Positions 1 through 6,339 are shown, numbered from the stretch's first letter. The stretch is 11,016 bases of DNA from Sphingomonadaceae bacterium (GCA_004282995.1 SHLU01000058.1:1-11016); one strand, 5' to 3'. Notes: a model not told the origin generated them from the letters alone. A program made the numbers and translations.

Positions 1-207
1 GCCGGAGCCGATGTAGTAACTTTCGACAAACCGCCGCTTGGCACAGTCAACAGCATCGATGGCGACAACATCGTCCTCGGCCTCGAAGTCGGGCCGGTCA
101 CCTTCAAGCGCGACTGGTTCATGGTCAACGAGGAAGGCACCCTTGCCGCTCGCATGACCGCCGAACAGATCGACAACCTGCTCGCCCAGGCCCAAGCCGC
201 GAGCTAA
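1..207 (+). CDS. C-terminal fragment of a small hypothetical protein (5' end outside window)
   Basis: Frame 1 is open from the first base to a TAA at 205-207 and gives 68 residues. The fragment has a beta-rich segment with a Leu-Gly-Thr-Val...Ile-Asp-Gly-Asp pattern, then the segment GPVTFKRDWF, and an amphipathic Ala/Gln-rich helix (MTAEQIDNLLAQAQAAS) at the C-terminus. The G-T-V-x-x-(I/V)-D-G-D pattern resembles small, probably secreted alphaproteobacterial proteins built from such beta repeats. That resemblance is from memory and weak, so no function is assigned. A strong intrinsic terminator follows 25 bp after the stop, which supports this being the real 3' end of a plus-strand gene. No start or signal peptide can be seen. 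Confidence 0.7.
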   Translation, partial: AGADVVTFDKPPLGTVNSIDGDNIVLGLEVGPVTFKRDWFMVNEEGTLAARMTAEQIDNLLAQAQAAS

Positions 208-231
208 GCCAAGCGATATCCAGGCTGTGAA

Positions 232-270
232 GGGCCGGGCGATCCTGGGGATCGCCCGGCCTTTTCTTTT
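232..270 (+). terminator. Rho-independent terminator of the upstream plus-strand gene
   Basis: A perfect 13-bp GC-rich stem (GGCCGGGCGATCC at 233-245 with GGATCGCCCGGCC at 249-261) has a 3-nt loop. It is followed immediately by TTTTCTTTT. The T tract lies on the plus-strand side, so it ends the gene that stops at 207. Confidence 0.93.
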
Positions 271-321
271 GGTTAACGCAGCCCAAGCCCTCGCTTCAGG
301 CACGCTTAAGGCGGCTACCTC

Positions 322-327
322 TATAAA
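322..327 (+). promoter_or_regulatory. Possible -10 element (TATAAA) in the parC 3' intergenic region
   Basis: TATAAA stands out in otherwise GC-rich DNA and lies about 7 nt before a hairpin-rich stretch. No good -35 hexamer is seen at 16-18 bp; the nearest candidates are spaced 11 and 21 bp away. It could start the candidate RNA at about 334 or be chance. Confidence 0.2.
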
Positions 328-333
328 AGTGTC

Positions 334-508
334 ATACCAAACATCGCAGTTTGGGGCTCCGGCTCGCTTGTTCTTCCCCTTTTGAAGAGCGGGTCGGTGC
401 CTCGTCCAGCCTCGGGGAGGTTTTGTCCTTGCGCCACCACGCAGGGGCAGGCCCTCCGGGTCGCAGGGAGGGGTCGTCGGCGCATTTAGCGTCGGCGGCC
501 CCTCTTCA
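334..508 (+). ncRNA. Candidate structured non-coding RNA, class unknown
   Basis: This stretch has no protein gene but folds, by eye, into successive hairpins. They are CCAAAC/GTTTGG (337-342 with 349-354), GTTCTTC/GAAGAGC (370-376 with 384-390, loop CCCTTTT), CCTTGCG/CGCAGGG (427-433 with 440-446) and either CCCTCC/GGAGGG (452-457 with 467-472) or a long 16-bp hairpin at 468-504. The long hairpin contains three G-U pairs and the 427-446 hairpin one. On the minus strand these become A-C mismatches, so the structure belongs to a plus-strand transcript. A TATAAA lies upstream. I looked for signatures of SRP RNA (GGUC...CCGGAAGG), tmRNA, RNase P and riboswitches and did not find them. 6S RNA cannot be excluded. 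The region might also just be a parC 3' region with chance structure. Confidence 0.3.
468..508 (+). terminator. 16-bp hairpin, possible plus-strand terminator next to the parC stop codon
   Basis: GAGGGGTCGTCGGCGC (468-483) pairs with GCGTCGGCGGCCCCTC (489-504) around an ATTTA loop. There are 13 Watson-Crick and 3 G-U pairs. TTCATT follows on the plus strand, which is only a weak U tract. Read on the minus strand it would lie 10 nt after the parC stop, but with three A-C mismatches and no U run it is a poor parC terminator. Confidence 0.35.
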
Positions 509-514
509 TTCCCG

Positions 515-2824
515 TCAGTCGAGCGTGTTGTCGCGGGGGAAACCCTGCGGCGGCAGTCGTCCGGCGCCGCCGCGAGCCACCTTCCACTGCCAGATATCGG
601 CTTCGGTCCGGGTCCGGTCACCCTTGCCGCCCATGGTCCAGCTCAATCCATCTTCCAGCGTGAAGGTCTTGGCATCGGACAACCCACCGTCGCGGTAGCG
701 TTGCAATTGCACACCCTGCCCACGCGCCAGCACCGGCAATTCCTCGAGGTTGAAAACGACGAGCTTGCGGTTGTCGCCGACCACCGCGACGTGGTTGTGC
801 CTCTCCTCGATCGGGCGGATTACCCGCAGCTTGGCTCCACCCTTGAGATTGACCACCTGTTTGCCCTTGCGCGTCTCGGCCACCAGATCACCCATTTCGG
901 CGGCAAACCCTTTGCCGGTATCGGCCGCCAGCAGCAGTCGCCCCTTCGGCTGGCTCACCACCATCGCCACGATCTGCGCCTCGGCATCGATATCGAGCGT
1001 GTTGCGGACCGGTTCGCCAAAACCGCGCGCGCCGGGCAGTTTGTCCGCGCCAAGGGTAAAGAAGCGGCCATTGTCGGCCGCCAGCAGCACTTTGTCGGTT
1101 GTCTGACAATGGACCGCGAAGGCCGGTCCGTCGCCTTCCTTGTATTTGAAGTCGCCGCAGCCATCCTTGCCCATGTCGACATGACCCTTGGCCGCACGGA
1201 TCCAGCCCTTCTGGCTGAGCACCACGGTGACCGGCTCCTTCTCGATCATCGCGTCCATGCTGAATTCGACCGTCGGGACAGCTTCGGCGATCGTCGTCCG
1301 GCGCGCGCCGAGCGCGGTGTCGAGCCCGTATTCCTTCTGGAGCGCCTTCAGGTCGCGCTTCAGCCGCGTGCGTTGGCGCGCCGGCGAACCGAGCAGTTTT
1401 TCCAGGTCCTCCTGCTCGGCCAGCAGATCGTCCTTTTCCTGGCGCAGCTGCATTTCCTCCAGCTTGCGCAGTGACCGCAGCCGCATATTGAGGATTGCCT
1501 CGGCCTGCCGGTCGGTCAGGCTGAACTCGGCCATCATCACGACCTTGGGTTCGTCCTCGTAACGGATGATCTCGATCACCCGGTCGAGGTTGAGGAAGGC
1601 GATGATATAGCCTTCGACCAGTTCCAGCCGGCGCGCGATCTGGTCGAGCCGATGCTGAGTGCGTCGCTGGAGGATTTCGATCTGGCTACGGACCCAGTTC
1701 TCGAGCAATTCCTTGAGGCCCATCACCATCGGGGTACGGGTCGCGTCGAGGACGTTCAGGTTGAGCCCGAAACGGGTCTCCATGTCGGTCAGCTTGTAGA
1801 TCGATTCCTTGAGCAGCTCGGGGTCGACATTGCGGCTGCGCGGAATGAGGACGATACGGATCGCCTCATCGCTTTCGTCGCGAACATCTTCGAGGATCGG
1901 CAGCTTCTTGTCGCCAATGGCAGCAGCGATCTGTTCGATCAGCTTGCCCTTGGCCACCTGGTAAGGAATTTCGGAGATGACGAGCTGCCACTGGCCGCTG
2001 CCGAGCCGCTCGATACCGGCATCCCTGTCGGCTGCTTTCTCGGCTTCTGCGGCATGAAATCGGCCACGGACACGGAAACTGCCGCGCCCGGTTTCATAAG
2101 CGTTGGAAATCGCTTCCGGGCTGTCGACAATCAATCCGCCAGTGGCGAAGTCCGGCCCCTGGAATAATTCCATCAGCCTCGCATGTTCGACGTGCGGATT
2201 ATCGATCAGTTCGAGCGTTGCATCGACCACTTCGGAGACATTGTGGCTGGGGATATTCGTGGCCATGCCGACCGCGATCCCGCTGGCCCCGTTGGCCAGG
2301 ATATTTGGAAACAGGCCGGGGAATATCTCCGGCTCCTGTTCCTCGCCATTATAGGTCGGGATGAAGTCGACCGTTCCTTCATCAAGCCCGTCCATCAGCC
2401 GCAGCGCGGTCTTGGTCAGCCGCGCCTCGGTATAACGGTAGGCGGCCGCATTATCACCGTCGATATTGCCGAAATTGCCCTGCCCTTCGACCAGCGGGTA
2501 ACGCAGCGCGAAATCCTGCGCGAGGCGAACCATCGCGTCATAGACCGCAACATCGCCATGCGGGTGGTATTTACCGATCACGTCGCCGACCACGCGGGCA
2601 CTTTTCTTGAAAGCGTCAGTGGGGTTGAGTTTCAATTGCCGCATCGCCCACAGAAGGCGGCGGTGGACCGGCTTCAGCCCGTCACGAAGATCCGGCAAGG
2701 AGCGCGCCGTGATCGTCGACAGGGCATAAACGAGATAACGTTCCTCAAGCGCGGAATCGAACGGAGCATCGACAATCGCATCGAACGGATCGGGCTCGGT
2801 CTGGTCGGTATCAGGTGTCGCCAT
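515..2824 (-). CDS. parC: DNA topoisomerase IV subunit A (ParC)
   Basis: ParC is the DNA-cleaving subunit of topoisomerase IV. It works with ParE (not in this window) to unlink replicated chromosomes. The protein has 769 residues from the chosen start. The N-terminal breakage-reunion domain includes the KYHPHGD segment (about 86-91) and the catalytic Arg-Tyr in AAYRYTEARL (R130, Y131). A coiled-coil tower follows (LEELRRLEEMQ-like heptads, about 400-500). The C-terminal half is a beta-pinwheel DNA-wrapping domain (about 510-760) with the motif GARGFGEPVR and no classical GyrA box, which argues for ParC over GyrA. An upstream in-frame ATG at 2866 would add 14 low-complexity residues. I prefer the ATG at 2824 because the sequence MATPDTDQTEP is a plausible N-terminus and a weak AGGGCG lies upstream. 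At the usual quinolone-resistance Ser position there is Val92, and the acidic position is Asp96. The gene lies 138 bp downstream of the ferredoxin gene and is probably separately promoted, though no clear promoter is seen in 2825-2962. Confidence 0.97.
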   Translation of the reverse strand: MATPDTDQTEPDPFDAIVDAPFDSALEERYLVYALSTITARSLPDLRDGLKPVHRRLLWAMRQLKLNPTDAFKKSARVVGDVIGKYHPHGDVAVYDAMVRLAQDFALRYPLVEGQGNFGNIDGDNAAAYRYTEARLTKTALRLMDGLDEGTVDFIPTYNGEEQEPEIFPGLFPNILANGASGIAVGMATNIPSHNVSEVVDATLELIDNPHVEHARLMELFQGPDFATGGLIVDSPEAISNAYETGRGSFRVRGRFHAAEAEKAADRDAGIERLGSGQWQLVISEIPYQVAKGKLIEQIAAAIGDKKLPILEDVRDESDEAIRIVLIPRSRNVDPELLKESIYKLTDMETRFGLNLNVLDATRTPMVMGLKELLENWVRSQIEILQRRTQHRLDQIARRLELVEGYIIAFLNLDRVIEIIRYEDEPKVVMMAEFSLTDRQAEAILNMRLRSLRKLEEMQLRQEKDDLLAEQEDLEKLLGSPARQRTRLKRDLKALQKEYGLDTALGARRTTIAEAVPTVEFSMDAMIEKEPVTVVLSQKGWIRAAKGHVDMGKDGCGDFKYKEGDGPAFAVHCQTTDKVLLAADNGRFFTLGADKLPGARGFGEPVRNTLDIDAEAQIVAMVVSQPKGRLLLAADTGKGFAAEMGDLVAETRKGKQVVNLKGGAKLRVIRPIEERHNHVAVVGDNRKLVVFNLEELPVLARGQGVQLQRYRDGGLSDAKTFTLEDGLSWTMGGKGDRTRTEADIWQWKVARGGAGRLPPQGFPRDNTLD

Positions 2825-2962
2825 GCGGCTCGCCCTATCACCGCCACCGCTCGCGGAACAGCACACATCGAGCGCCTATCCACGCCCGTTGATATGGCAG
2901 ATGCCAAGGGCGGTGCGCCGCCTCGAATAGTCACCTGCAAGGGCAAGCCGTGCTTGGCGCCC

Positions 2963-3292
2963 TCAGCCCGCCTGCATGTCCCGGCTTTCGGCAGGAATCG
3001 CGACGGTCAATCCATCGAGCGCATCGGTCAATTCGATCTGGCATGACAGGCGGCTGGTCGAGGCAACGTCTGCGGCGAGGTCGAGCATGTCTTCCTCGTC
3101 TTCGCTGGCGGGAACGAGCTTCGCAAACCAATCGCGCGCGACGATGACGTGGCAGGTCGAGCAGGCCATCTGGCCCTCGCATGTCCCTTCAAGCGGCAGA
3201 CCCGCAGCTTGCGCGACACGCAGCAGATTGTCGCCTAGTTCGGCTTGCGCCTCTACCTTTTCGCCCTGCGCGGTTTCGAAAATGACCTTCAT
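2963..3292 (-). CDS. [2Fe-2S] ferredoxin, adrenodoxin/ISC type
   Basis: A 109-residue electron carrier. Four cysteines are placed as in adrenodoxin-type ferredoxins: C38-x5-C44-x2-C47 within GTCEGQMACSTCHVIV, and C84 in RLSCQIELTD. The acidic segment SEDEEDMLD (63-71) is the usual partner-binding helix of this family. Length is normal. Members of this family donate electrons to iron-sulfur cluster assembly or to P450 systems. Here the gene starts inside the stop of a cysteine desulfurase (ATGA at 3289-3292), so a role in cluster assembly, supplying electrons to reduce persulfide sulfur, is the likely one. No IscU, HscA or HscB gene is seen nearby. Its start has no strong ribosome binding site of its own, which fits translational coupling. 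Confidence 0.95.
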   Translation of the reverse strand: MKVIFETAQGEKVEAQAELGDNLLRVAQAAGLPLEGTCEGQMACSTCHVIVARDWFAKLVPASEDEEDMLDLAADVASTSRLSCQIELTDALDGLTVAIPAESRDMQAG

Positions 3293-4365
3293 GCCTGTGC
3301 CTCGGCTGTGGCATTGATCGATTTCGCCGCCTGTTCGATATCCTCCATCGTGGTGTAACGCCCGAAGCCGAGCCGGATCGAGCTCTTGGCCTGCTTCTTC
3401 GACAGGCCGATCGCTTCAAGCACATGGCTGGTTCGGCCCGAACCGCTGGCACAGGCGCTGCCGGCAGAAAACATTACGTCGCGGCATTCGCTCATCAACC
3501 GGTTTACGTCGATACCCTTCCTGCGAATGTTGAGATTGCCGAAATAGCGCGCATCCTCGCTTCCGTTGACCTCCCAGCCGTCGAAAATCTCGCGGGCGCG
3601 GTGCCACAGATTGGCAACGTGGTCGGCATCGCGCTCCATCCGGTCCTTTGCCTCGTTGGCGGCGGCACCCATGCCGGCGATAAGTGCGGGGCTGAGAGTG
3701 CCCGATCGCAGGCCGAATTCCTGTCCGCCGCCGGTCTGAACCTCGTGCAGATCGACCCCGTCGCGCACCCACAGCGCCCCGACCCCCTTGGGTCCGTGAA
3801 ACTTGTGCGCGCTGATGGCGATCATATCGGCTCCGGTGACCTCCATCTTGCCATAGGCCTGCACCGCATCGCACAGGTACAGTGCATTATTGGCCTTGGC
3901 CTTGCGGTGCCAGTCGACCGTGGGCTGGATCACCCCGATCTCGTTATTGACCTGCATCAGGCAGACCAGCCGGCAGTCGTTGGGCATATCCTGCTTGGTA
4001 TTGCACTGTCCGTCCTTGGCCACGTTCAGGCGATGATCCTGGCCAAGATCGCGCGCCGTATCGAGGACAGCGGCATGTTCGATGGCGGAGGCCGAAACGC
4101 TGCCGCCCATATGCGCCGTGCCGCGAATGGCGAGGTTGATCGCCTCCGTCGCGCCGCCGGTGAAGATTACTCGCCCGCCTGCAGGAAAAAGTGCCGCGAC
4201 CCGCTCGCGCGCCAGTTCGATCGCCGCCGCTGCCTGACGCCCCAATTTGTGCGGACTATGCGGATTGCCGAAACCGGTGCCGTCCGGCCCGTCGAGCCAG
4301 CGCAGCATCTCGTCCCGCGCCTCCTGTGCGAGCGGGGTGGTGGCCTGGTAGTCGAGATAGATCAT
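3289..4365 (-). CDS. Cysteine desulfurase B, class I (IscS/NifS-like)
   Basis: A PLP enzyme that takes sulfur from L-cysteine as a persulfide on an active-site cysteine and releases alanine. With the chosen start it has 358 residues. Seen in order: IYLDYQATTP at the N-terminus, cofactor-stacking H97 in AIEHAAV, VNNEIG (139-144), D166 and Q169 in CDAVQA, PLP-lysine K188 in SAHKFHGPKGVG, LRSGT (219-223) and catalytic C305 in SAGSACASG. All key residues are present. The longer reading frame begins at a TTG at 4380. The ATG at 4365 is preferred because it overlaps the TGA of desulfurase A (ATGA, 4362-4365) and gives the usual M-I-Y-L-D N-terminus. Compared with E. coli IscS, the stretch between the His and NNEIG is about 7 residues shorter and contains C121, C131 and C135. 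It lies in an operon between desulfurase A and ferredoxin, coupled to both by 4-bp overlaps. Confidence 0.95.
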   Translation of the reverse strand: MIYLDYQATTPLAQEARDEMLRWLDGPDGTGFGNPHSPHKLGRQAAAAIELARERVAALFPAGGRVIFTGGATEAINLAIRGTAHMGGSVSASAIEHAAVLDTARDLGQDHRLNVAKDGQCNTKQDMPNDCRLVCLMQVNNEIGVIQPTVDWHRKAKANNALYLCDAVQAYGKMEVTGADMIAISAHKFHGPKGVGALWVRDGVDLHEVQTGGGQEFGLRSGTLSPALIAGMGAAANEAKDRMERDADHVANLWHRAREIFDGWEVNGSEDARYFGNLNIRRKGIDVNRLMSECRDVMFSAGSACASGSGRTSHVLEAIGLSKKQAKSSIRLGFGRYTTMEDIEQAAKSINATAEAQA

Positions 4366-5462
4366 GCCAATGCTGCCCAAGTTTCTGCAAAGCGTTCGAG
4401 TTCTCTGGCTGTGGTCGGCCAGCCAATACTCACGCGGATGGTGTTGGCGGCTACCGCCGTTTCAAGTTGCATCGCCTCCAGCACCCGGCTCACCTTCATC
4501 GTCCCGCTCGAACAGGCGCTGCCCTGACTGACCGCAATGCCCGACATATCGAACCGCATGACCTGCGCGCTCGCTCCCATGCCGGGCATCGACAATGCGC
4601 TGACATAGGGCGTCGCCTGCGAGAGATTATCTGCCAGCCAGACACCGCCCTTGGAATGCACCTTGCTGGCAAGCTGGTCCAGCGCAGCCAGTACCGCCGG
4701 ATCGAAATAGGGCTCGCTGCAAGCCTCCAGCGCCGCCGCCATGCCGAGCACTCCGGGGACATTCTCGGTCCCGCGTCGATAGCCGCGTTCCTGCCCGCCC
4801 GAGGGTTCGAGCAAGGCGTAATCGCGCACCAGCAGCGCACCGACCCCAACCGGACCACCGAACTTGTGAGCAGAGATGATCGCCATGTCGCAGGGCGGGA
4901 GTTTCAGCTTGCCGGCACTTTGCGCACAATCTGCCAGCAGCAAGCCGCCCGCTTCGTGGACTATGGCCGCGATCGTCGGGAGATCCTGCTGGTTACCGGT
5001 CTCCGAATTGATATGCTGGACAGCCACCAGCGGACGTTCGCGCTGGACAGCTTCGGCGAGGATGTCGAGATCAAGCGCCCCGTCGGGCCGCACCGCGAGC
5101 CTTTCCGCTGTCGGCGCTGACTGCATTATCGCGTCATGCTCGACGGCGCTGACCAGCCGGGCACCCGCAGCAGCCTGGCCGAGCGCCAGGACCGCCCCCT
5201 CGCTCGCCCCGCTGGTGAAAATGACTTCGCCGTCCCAGCCCAGCGCCGCCTTTACCCGCTCACGGGCATCCTCCAACGCAGCGCGTACCTTGCGGCCCTC
5301 TGCGTGGGGGCTGCTGGGGTTGGCCCACCGGGCAAAACCGTCGTCCATCGCCGCACGTGCTTCGGGGCGCAGCGGTGTGGTGGCGGCATGGTCAAGATAG
5401 ATGCGGTCGGGAATCGTTGGATGGCCTATAGTTAGCGCGATTGCGATTTTCTCAATCGCCAT
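4362..5462 (-). CDS. Cysteine desulfurase A, class I (NifS-like)
   Basis: A second, diverged class I cysteine desulfurase of 366 residues, and the first gene of the operon. Motifs: YLDHAATTP (22-30), SGASE (84-88), H109 in AVEHDAI, D178 and Q181 in ADCAQSAGK, PLP-lysine K200 in SAHKFGGPVGVG, YRRGTENV (228-235) and catalytic C317 in SQGSACSSG. The family motif NN-E-T/I-G reads N152-S-E-T-G here, so an Asn beside the cofactor is replaced by Ser. All other catalytic residues are kept. The start at 5462 is the only ATG, GTG or TTG in frame before the DHAATTP motif; a TGA lies in frame just upstream, after cgt-gcc-gaa-gtc-gcg-cgc-tat-ata. No ribosome binding site is visible, and a TATAAT overlaps the start codon. 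It could act alone, or pair with gene B in tRNA thiolation or cluster assembly; the sequence does not say which. Confidence 0.94.
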   Translation of the reverse strand: MAIEKIAIALTIGHPTIPDRIYLDHAATTPLRPEARAAMDDGFARWANPSSPHAEGRKVRAALEDARERVKAALGWDGEVIFTSGASEGAVLALGQAAAGARLVSAVEHDAIMQSAPTAERLAVRPDGALDLDILAEAVQRERPLVAVQHINSETGNQQDLPTIAAIVHEAGGLLLADCAQSAGKLKLPPCDMAIISAHKFGGPVGVGALLVRDYALLEPSGGQERGYRRGTENVPGVLGMAAALEACSEPYFDPAVLAALDQLASKVHSKGGVWLADNLSQATPYVSALSMPGMGASAQVMRFDMSGIAVSQGSACSSGTMKVSRVLEAMQLETAVAANTIRVSIGWPTTARELERFAETWAALA

Positions 5463-5468
5463 TATATA
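5441..5468 (+). promoter_or_regulatory. Possible promoter of the alpha/beta hydrolase gene
   Basis: TTGCGA (5441-5446) and TATATA (5463-5468) are 16 bp apart and give a leader of about 50 nt before the ATG at 5523. Each hexamer matches the sigma-70 consensus at 4 of 6 positions. The elements overlap the start of the divergent desulfurase gene. Confidence 0.3.
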
Positions 5469-5489
5469 GCGCGCGACTTCGGCACGTCA
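5461..5489 (-). promoter_or_regulatory. Possible minus-strand promoter overlapping the desulfurase A start codon
   Basis: Read on the minus strand, TATAAT (5466-5461) is a perfect -10 hexamer. TGACGT lies 17 bp upstream (5489-5484), or GTGACG at 18 bp. Its last two bases are the first two of the ATG of desulfurase A, so a transcript from here would start inside the gene. Either the element is not used, or the gene starts at an unrecognised codon. Confidence 0.25.
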
Positions 5490-5522
5490 CCCGCGCCGTG
5501 AAAAGCTGACAGGTACCCGCTC

Positions 5523-6179
5523 ATGCCCACCGTGATTTTCCCCGGCCCAGAAGGCCGCCTCGAAGGCCGTTTCTCCCCTCCGCCGCGCCCGCGCGCTCCG
5601 GTGGCGATGATCCTCCATCCGCATCCGCAAGGCGGCGGGACAATGAACGAGCAGATCACACAGAAGCTCTACAAGACTTTCGTCGATCGCGGCTTTGCCA
5701 CGTTGCGGTTCAACTTCCGCGGCGTCGGCCGCAGCCAGGGCAGCTTCGATAATGGTATTGGCGAACTCAGCGATGCCGCGGCTGCACTCGACTGGGTACA
5801 GTCAATCCATGAAGAAGCGCAGGTAACCTGGGTTGCCGGTGTCAGTTTCGGTGCGCTCATCGGAATGCAGTTGCTGATGCGGCGCCCTGAAATCCGCGGC
5901 TGGATCAGTATCGGTGCCCCGGCCAGCATGTATGATTTCTCGTTCCTCGCCCCCTGCCCCGCCAGCGGCATCTTCATCCATGGCGCGCAGGACACCGTCG
6001 TCCAGCCGAGCAGCGTCACCAAGCTGGTCGAAAAACTGCGCACGCAGAAGCACATCACCGTGCATCACGAGGAAATCCCGCGCGCGAATCACTTTTTCGA
6101 GAACGAGCAGAAAGAGCTGATGGCCTCGGTCGACAACTATCTCGACTTCCGTCTCGATCCGGCCTGCCCGATCACTTGA
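5523..6179 (+). CDS. Alpha/beta hydrolase (COG2945-like)
   Basis: A 218-residue cytosolic serine hydrolase; no signal peptide or membrane segment is seen. The fold is shown by the oxyanion-side segment LHPHPQGGGTMNE (31-43), the LRFNFRGVGRSQG segment (61-73), nucleophile S108 in GVSFGA, acid D157 in HGAQDTVV and H190 in RANHFF. This matches the short, lidless hydrolases often named COG2945 in proteobacteria. Their substrate is generally unknown. The start at 5523 has a CAGG about 8-11 nt upstream and gives a normal-looking N-terminus. It is divergent from the desulfurase operon across 60 bp, so shared control is possible. It is followed by a 13-bp hairpin at 6218-6247. Confidence 0.88.
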   Translation: MPTVIFPGPEGRLEGRFSPPPRPRAPVAMILHPHPQGGGTMNEQITQKLYKTFVDRGFATLRFNFRGVGRSQGSFDNGIGELSDAAAALDWVQSIHEEAQVTWVAGVSFGALIGMQLLMRRPEIRGWISIGAPASMYDFSFLAPCPASGIFIHGAQDTVVQPSSVTKLVEKLRTQKHITVHHEEIPRANHFFENEQKELMASVDNYLDFRLDPACPIT

Positions 6180-6217
6180 CCAATTTGTAAAGTTTAAAAA
6201 AATCAGGAGTTTGAATT

Positions 6218-6247
6218 CGCCCGTCGTGCCTTTCGGCACGGCGGGCG
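6218..6247 (+). terminator. Hairpin after the hydrolase gene, possible terminator lacking a U tract
   Basis: CGCCCGTCGTGCC (6218-6230) pairs with GGCACGGCGGGCG (6235-6247) around TTTC, with one U-G pair on the plus strand. It lies 38 bp after the hydrolase stop. Only scattered T residues follow (CTTGTAGATTTG), so it is a weak or non-canonical terminator, or an RNA 3'-end stabiliser. Confidence 0.45.
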
Positions 6248-6292
6248 CTTGTAGATTTGCATCCTGCTACGCGGTCTCCTCCTGTTCAGGTT

Positions 6293-6309
6293 ATGTTATG
6301 TTGTAACAT
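6293..6309 (+). promoter_or_regulatory. Zur-box-like inverted repeat upstream of tonB
   Basis: ATGTTA-TGTTG-TAACAT, followed by TT, lies about 30 bp before the TonB start codon in AT-rich DNA unlike its surroundings. The proteobacterial Zur consensus has the same half-sites and spacing (ATGTTA, 5 bp, TAACAT, then TT). The position suits repression in zinc sufficiency. The match is from memory of the consensus; no binding is shown. Confidence 0.45.
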
Positions 6310-6324
6310 TTTAGCGTGTTCAAG

Positions 6325-6331
6325 AGAGGAG
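6325..6331 (+). promoter_or_regulatory. Ribosome binding site deciding the TonB start
   Basis: AGAGGAG lies 8 nt before the ATG at 6340, and a second AGGAG at 6333-6337 sits only 2 nt from it. This favours 6340 over the in-frame GTG at 6316, which would place this site inside the coding sequence. Confidence 0.7.
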
Positions 6332-6339
6332 CAGGAGCG

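Noticed and set aside
481..499. Short direct repeat of GCGTCGGCGG-like sequence as a CRISPR or integration site
   Set aside because: Only two imperfect copies, and they are the two arms of the 468-504 hairpin.
271..514. SRP (4.5S) RNA, tmRNA, RNase P RNA or cobalamin riboswitch
   Set aside because: The conserved GGUC/CCGGAAGG loop, tmRNA tag sequence, RNase P core motifs and B12-box were searched by eye on both strands and not found.
351..698. Plus-strand 115-codon frame through the intergenic region and the parC 3' end
   Set aside because: No ribosome binding site, low-complexity Ser/Arg/Pro content, and overlap with conserved parC; the RNA structure is a better explanation for the intergenic part.
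701..1474. Plus-strand open frame of 257 codons inside parC
   Set aside because: His/Arg/Leu-rich shadow of the ParC C-terminal domain with no start signals.
2183..3046. Long plus-strand open frame (287 codons) over the parC 5' end
   Set aside because: It lies antisense to well-recognised ParC, has no family resemblance or ribosome binding site, and is expected from GC-rich codon bias.
3424..4527. Long plus-strand open frame (367 codons) over the desulfurases
   Set aside because: Antisense to two genes with intact catalytic motifs; composition typical of a shadow frame, running across a gene boundary.
5462..5659. Minus-strand 65-codon frame ending at the desulfurase A start, as a possible upstream gene
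   Set aside because: It is antisense to the hydrolase N-terminus, lacks a ribosome binding site and has no recognisable product.
6218..6247. Minus-strand terminator for a gene reading leftward
   Set aside because: No minus-strand gene lies upstream of it, and one pair becomes an A-C mismatch on that strand.
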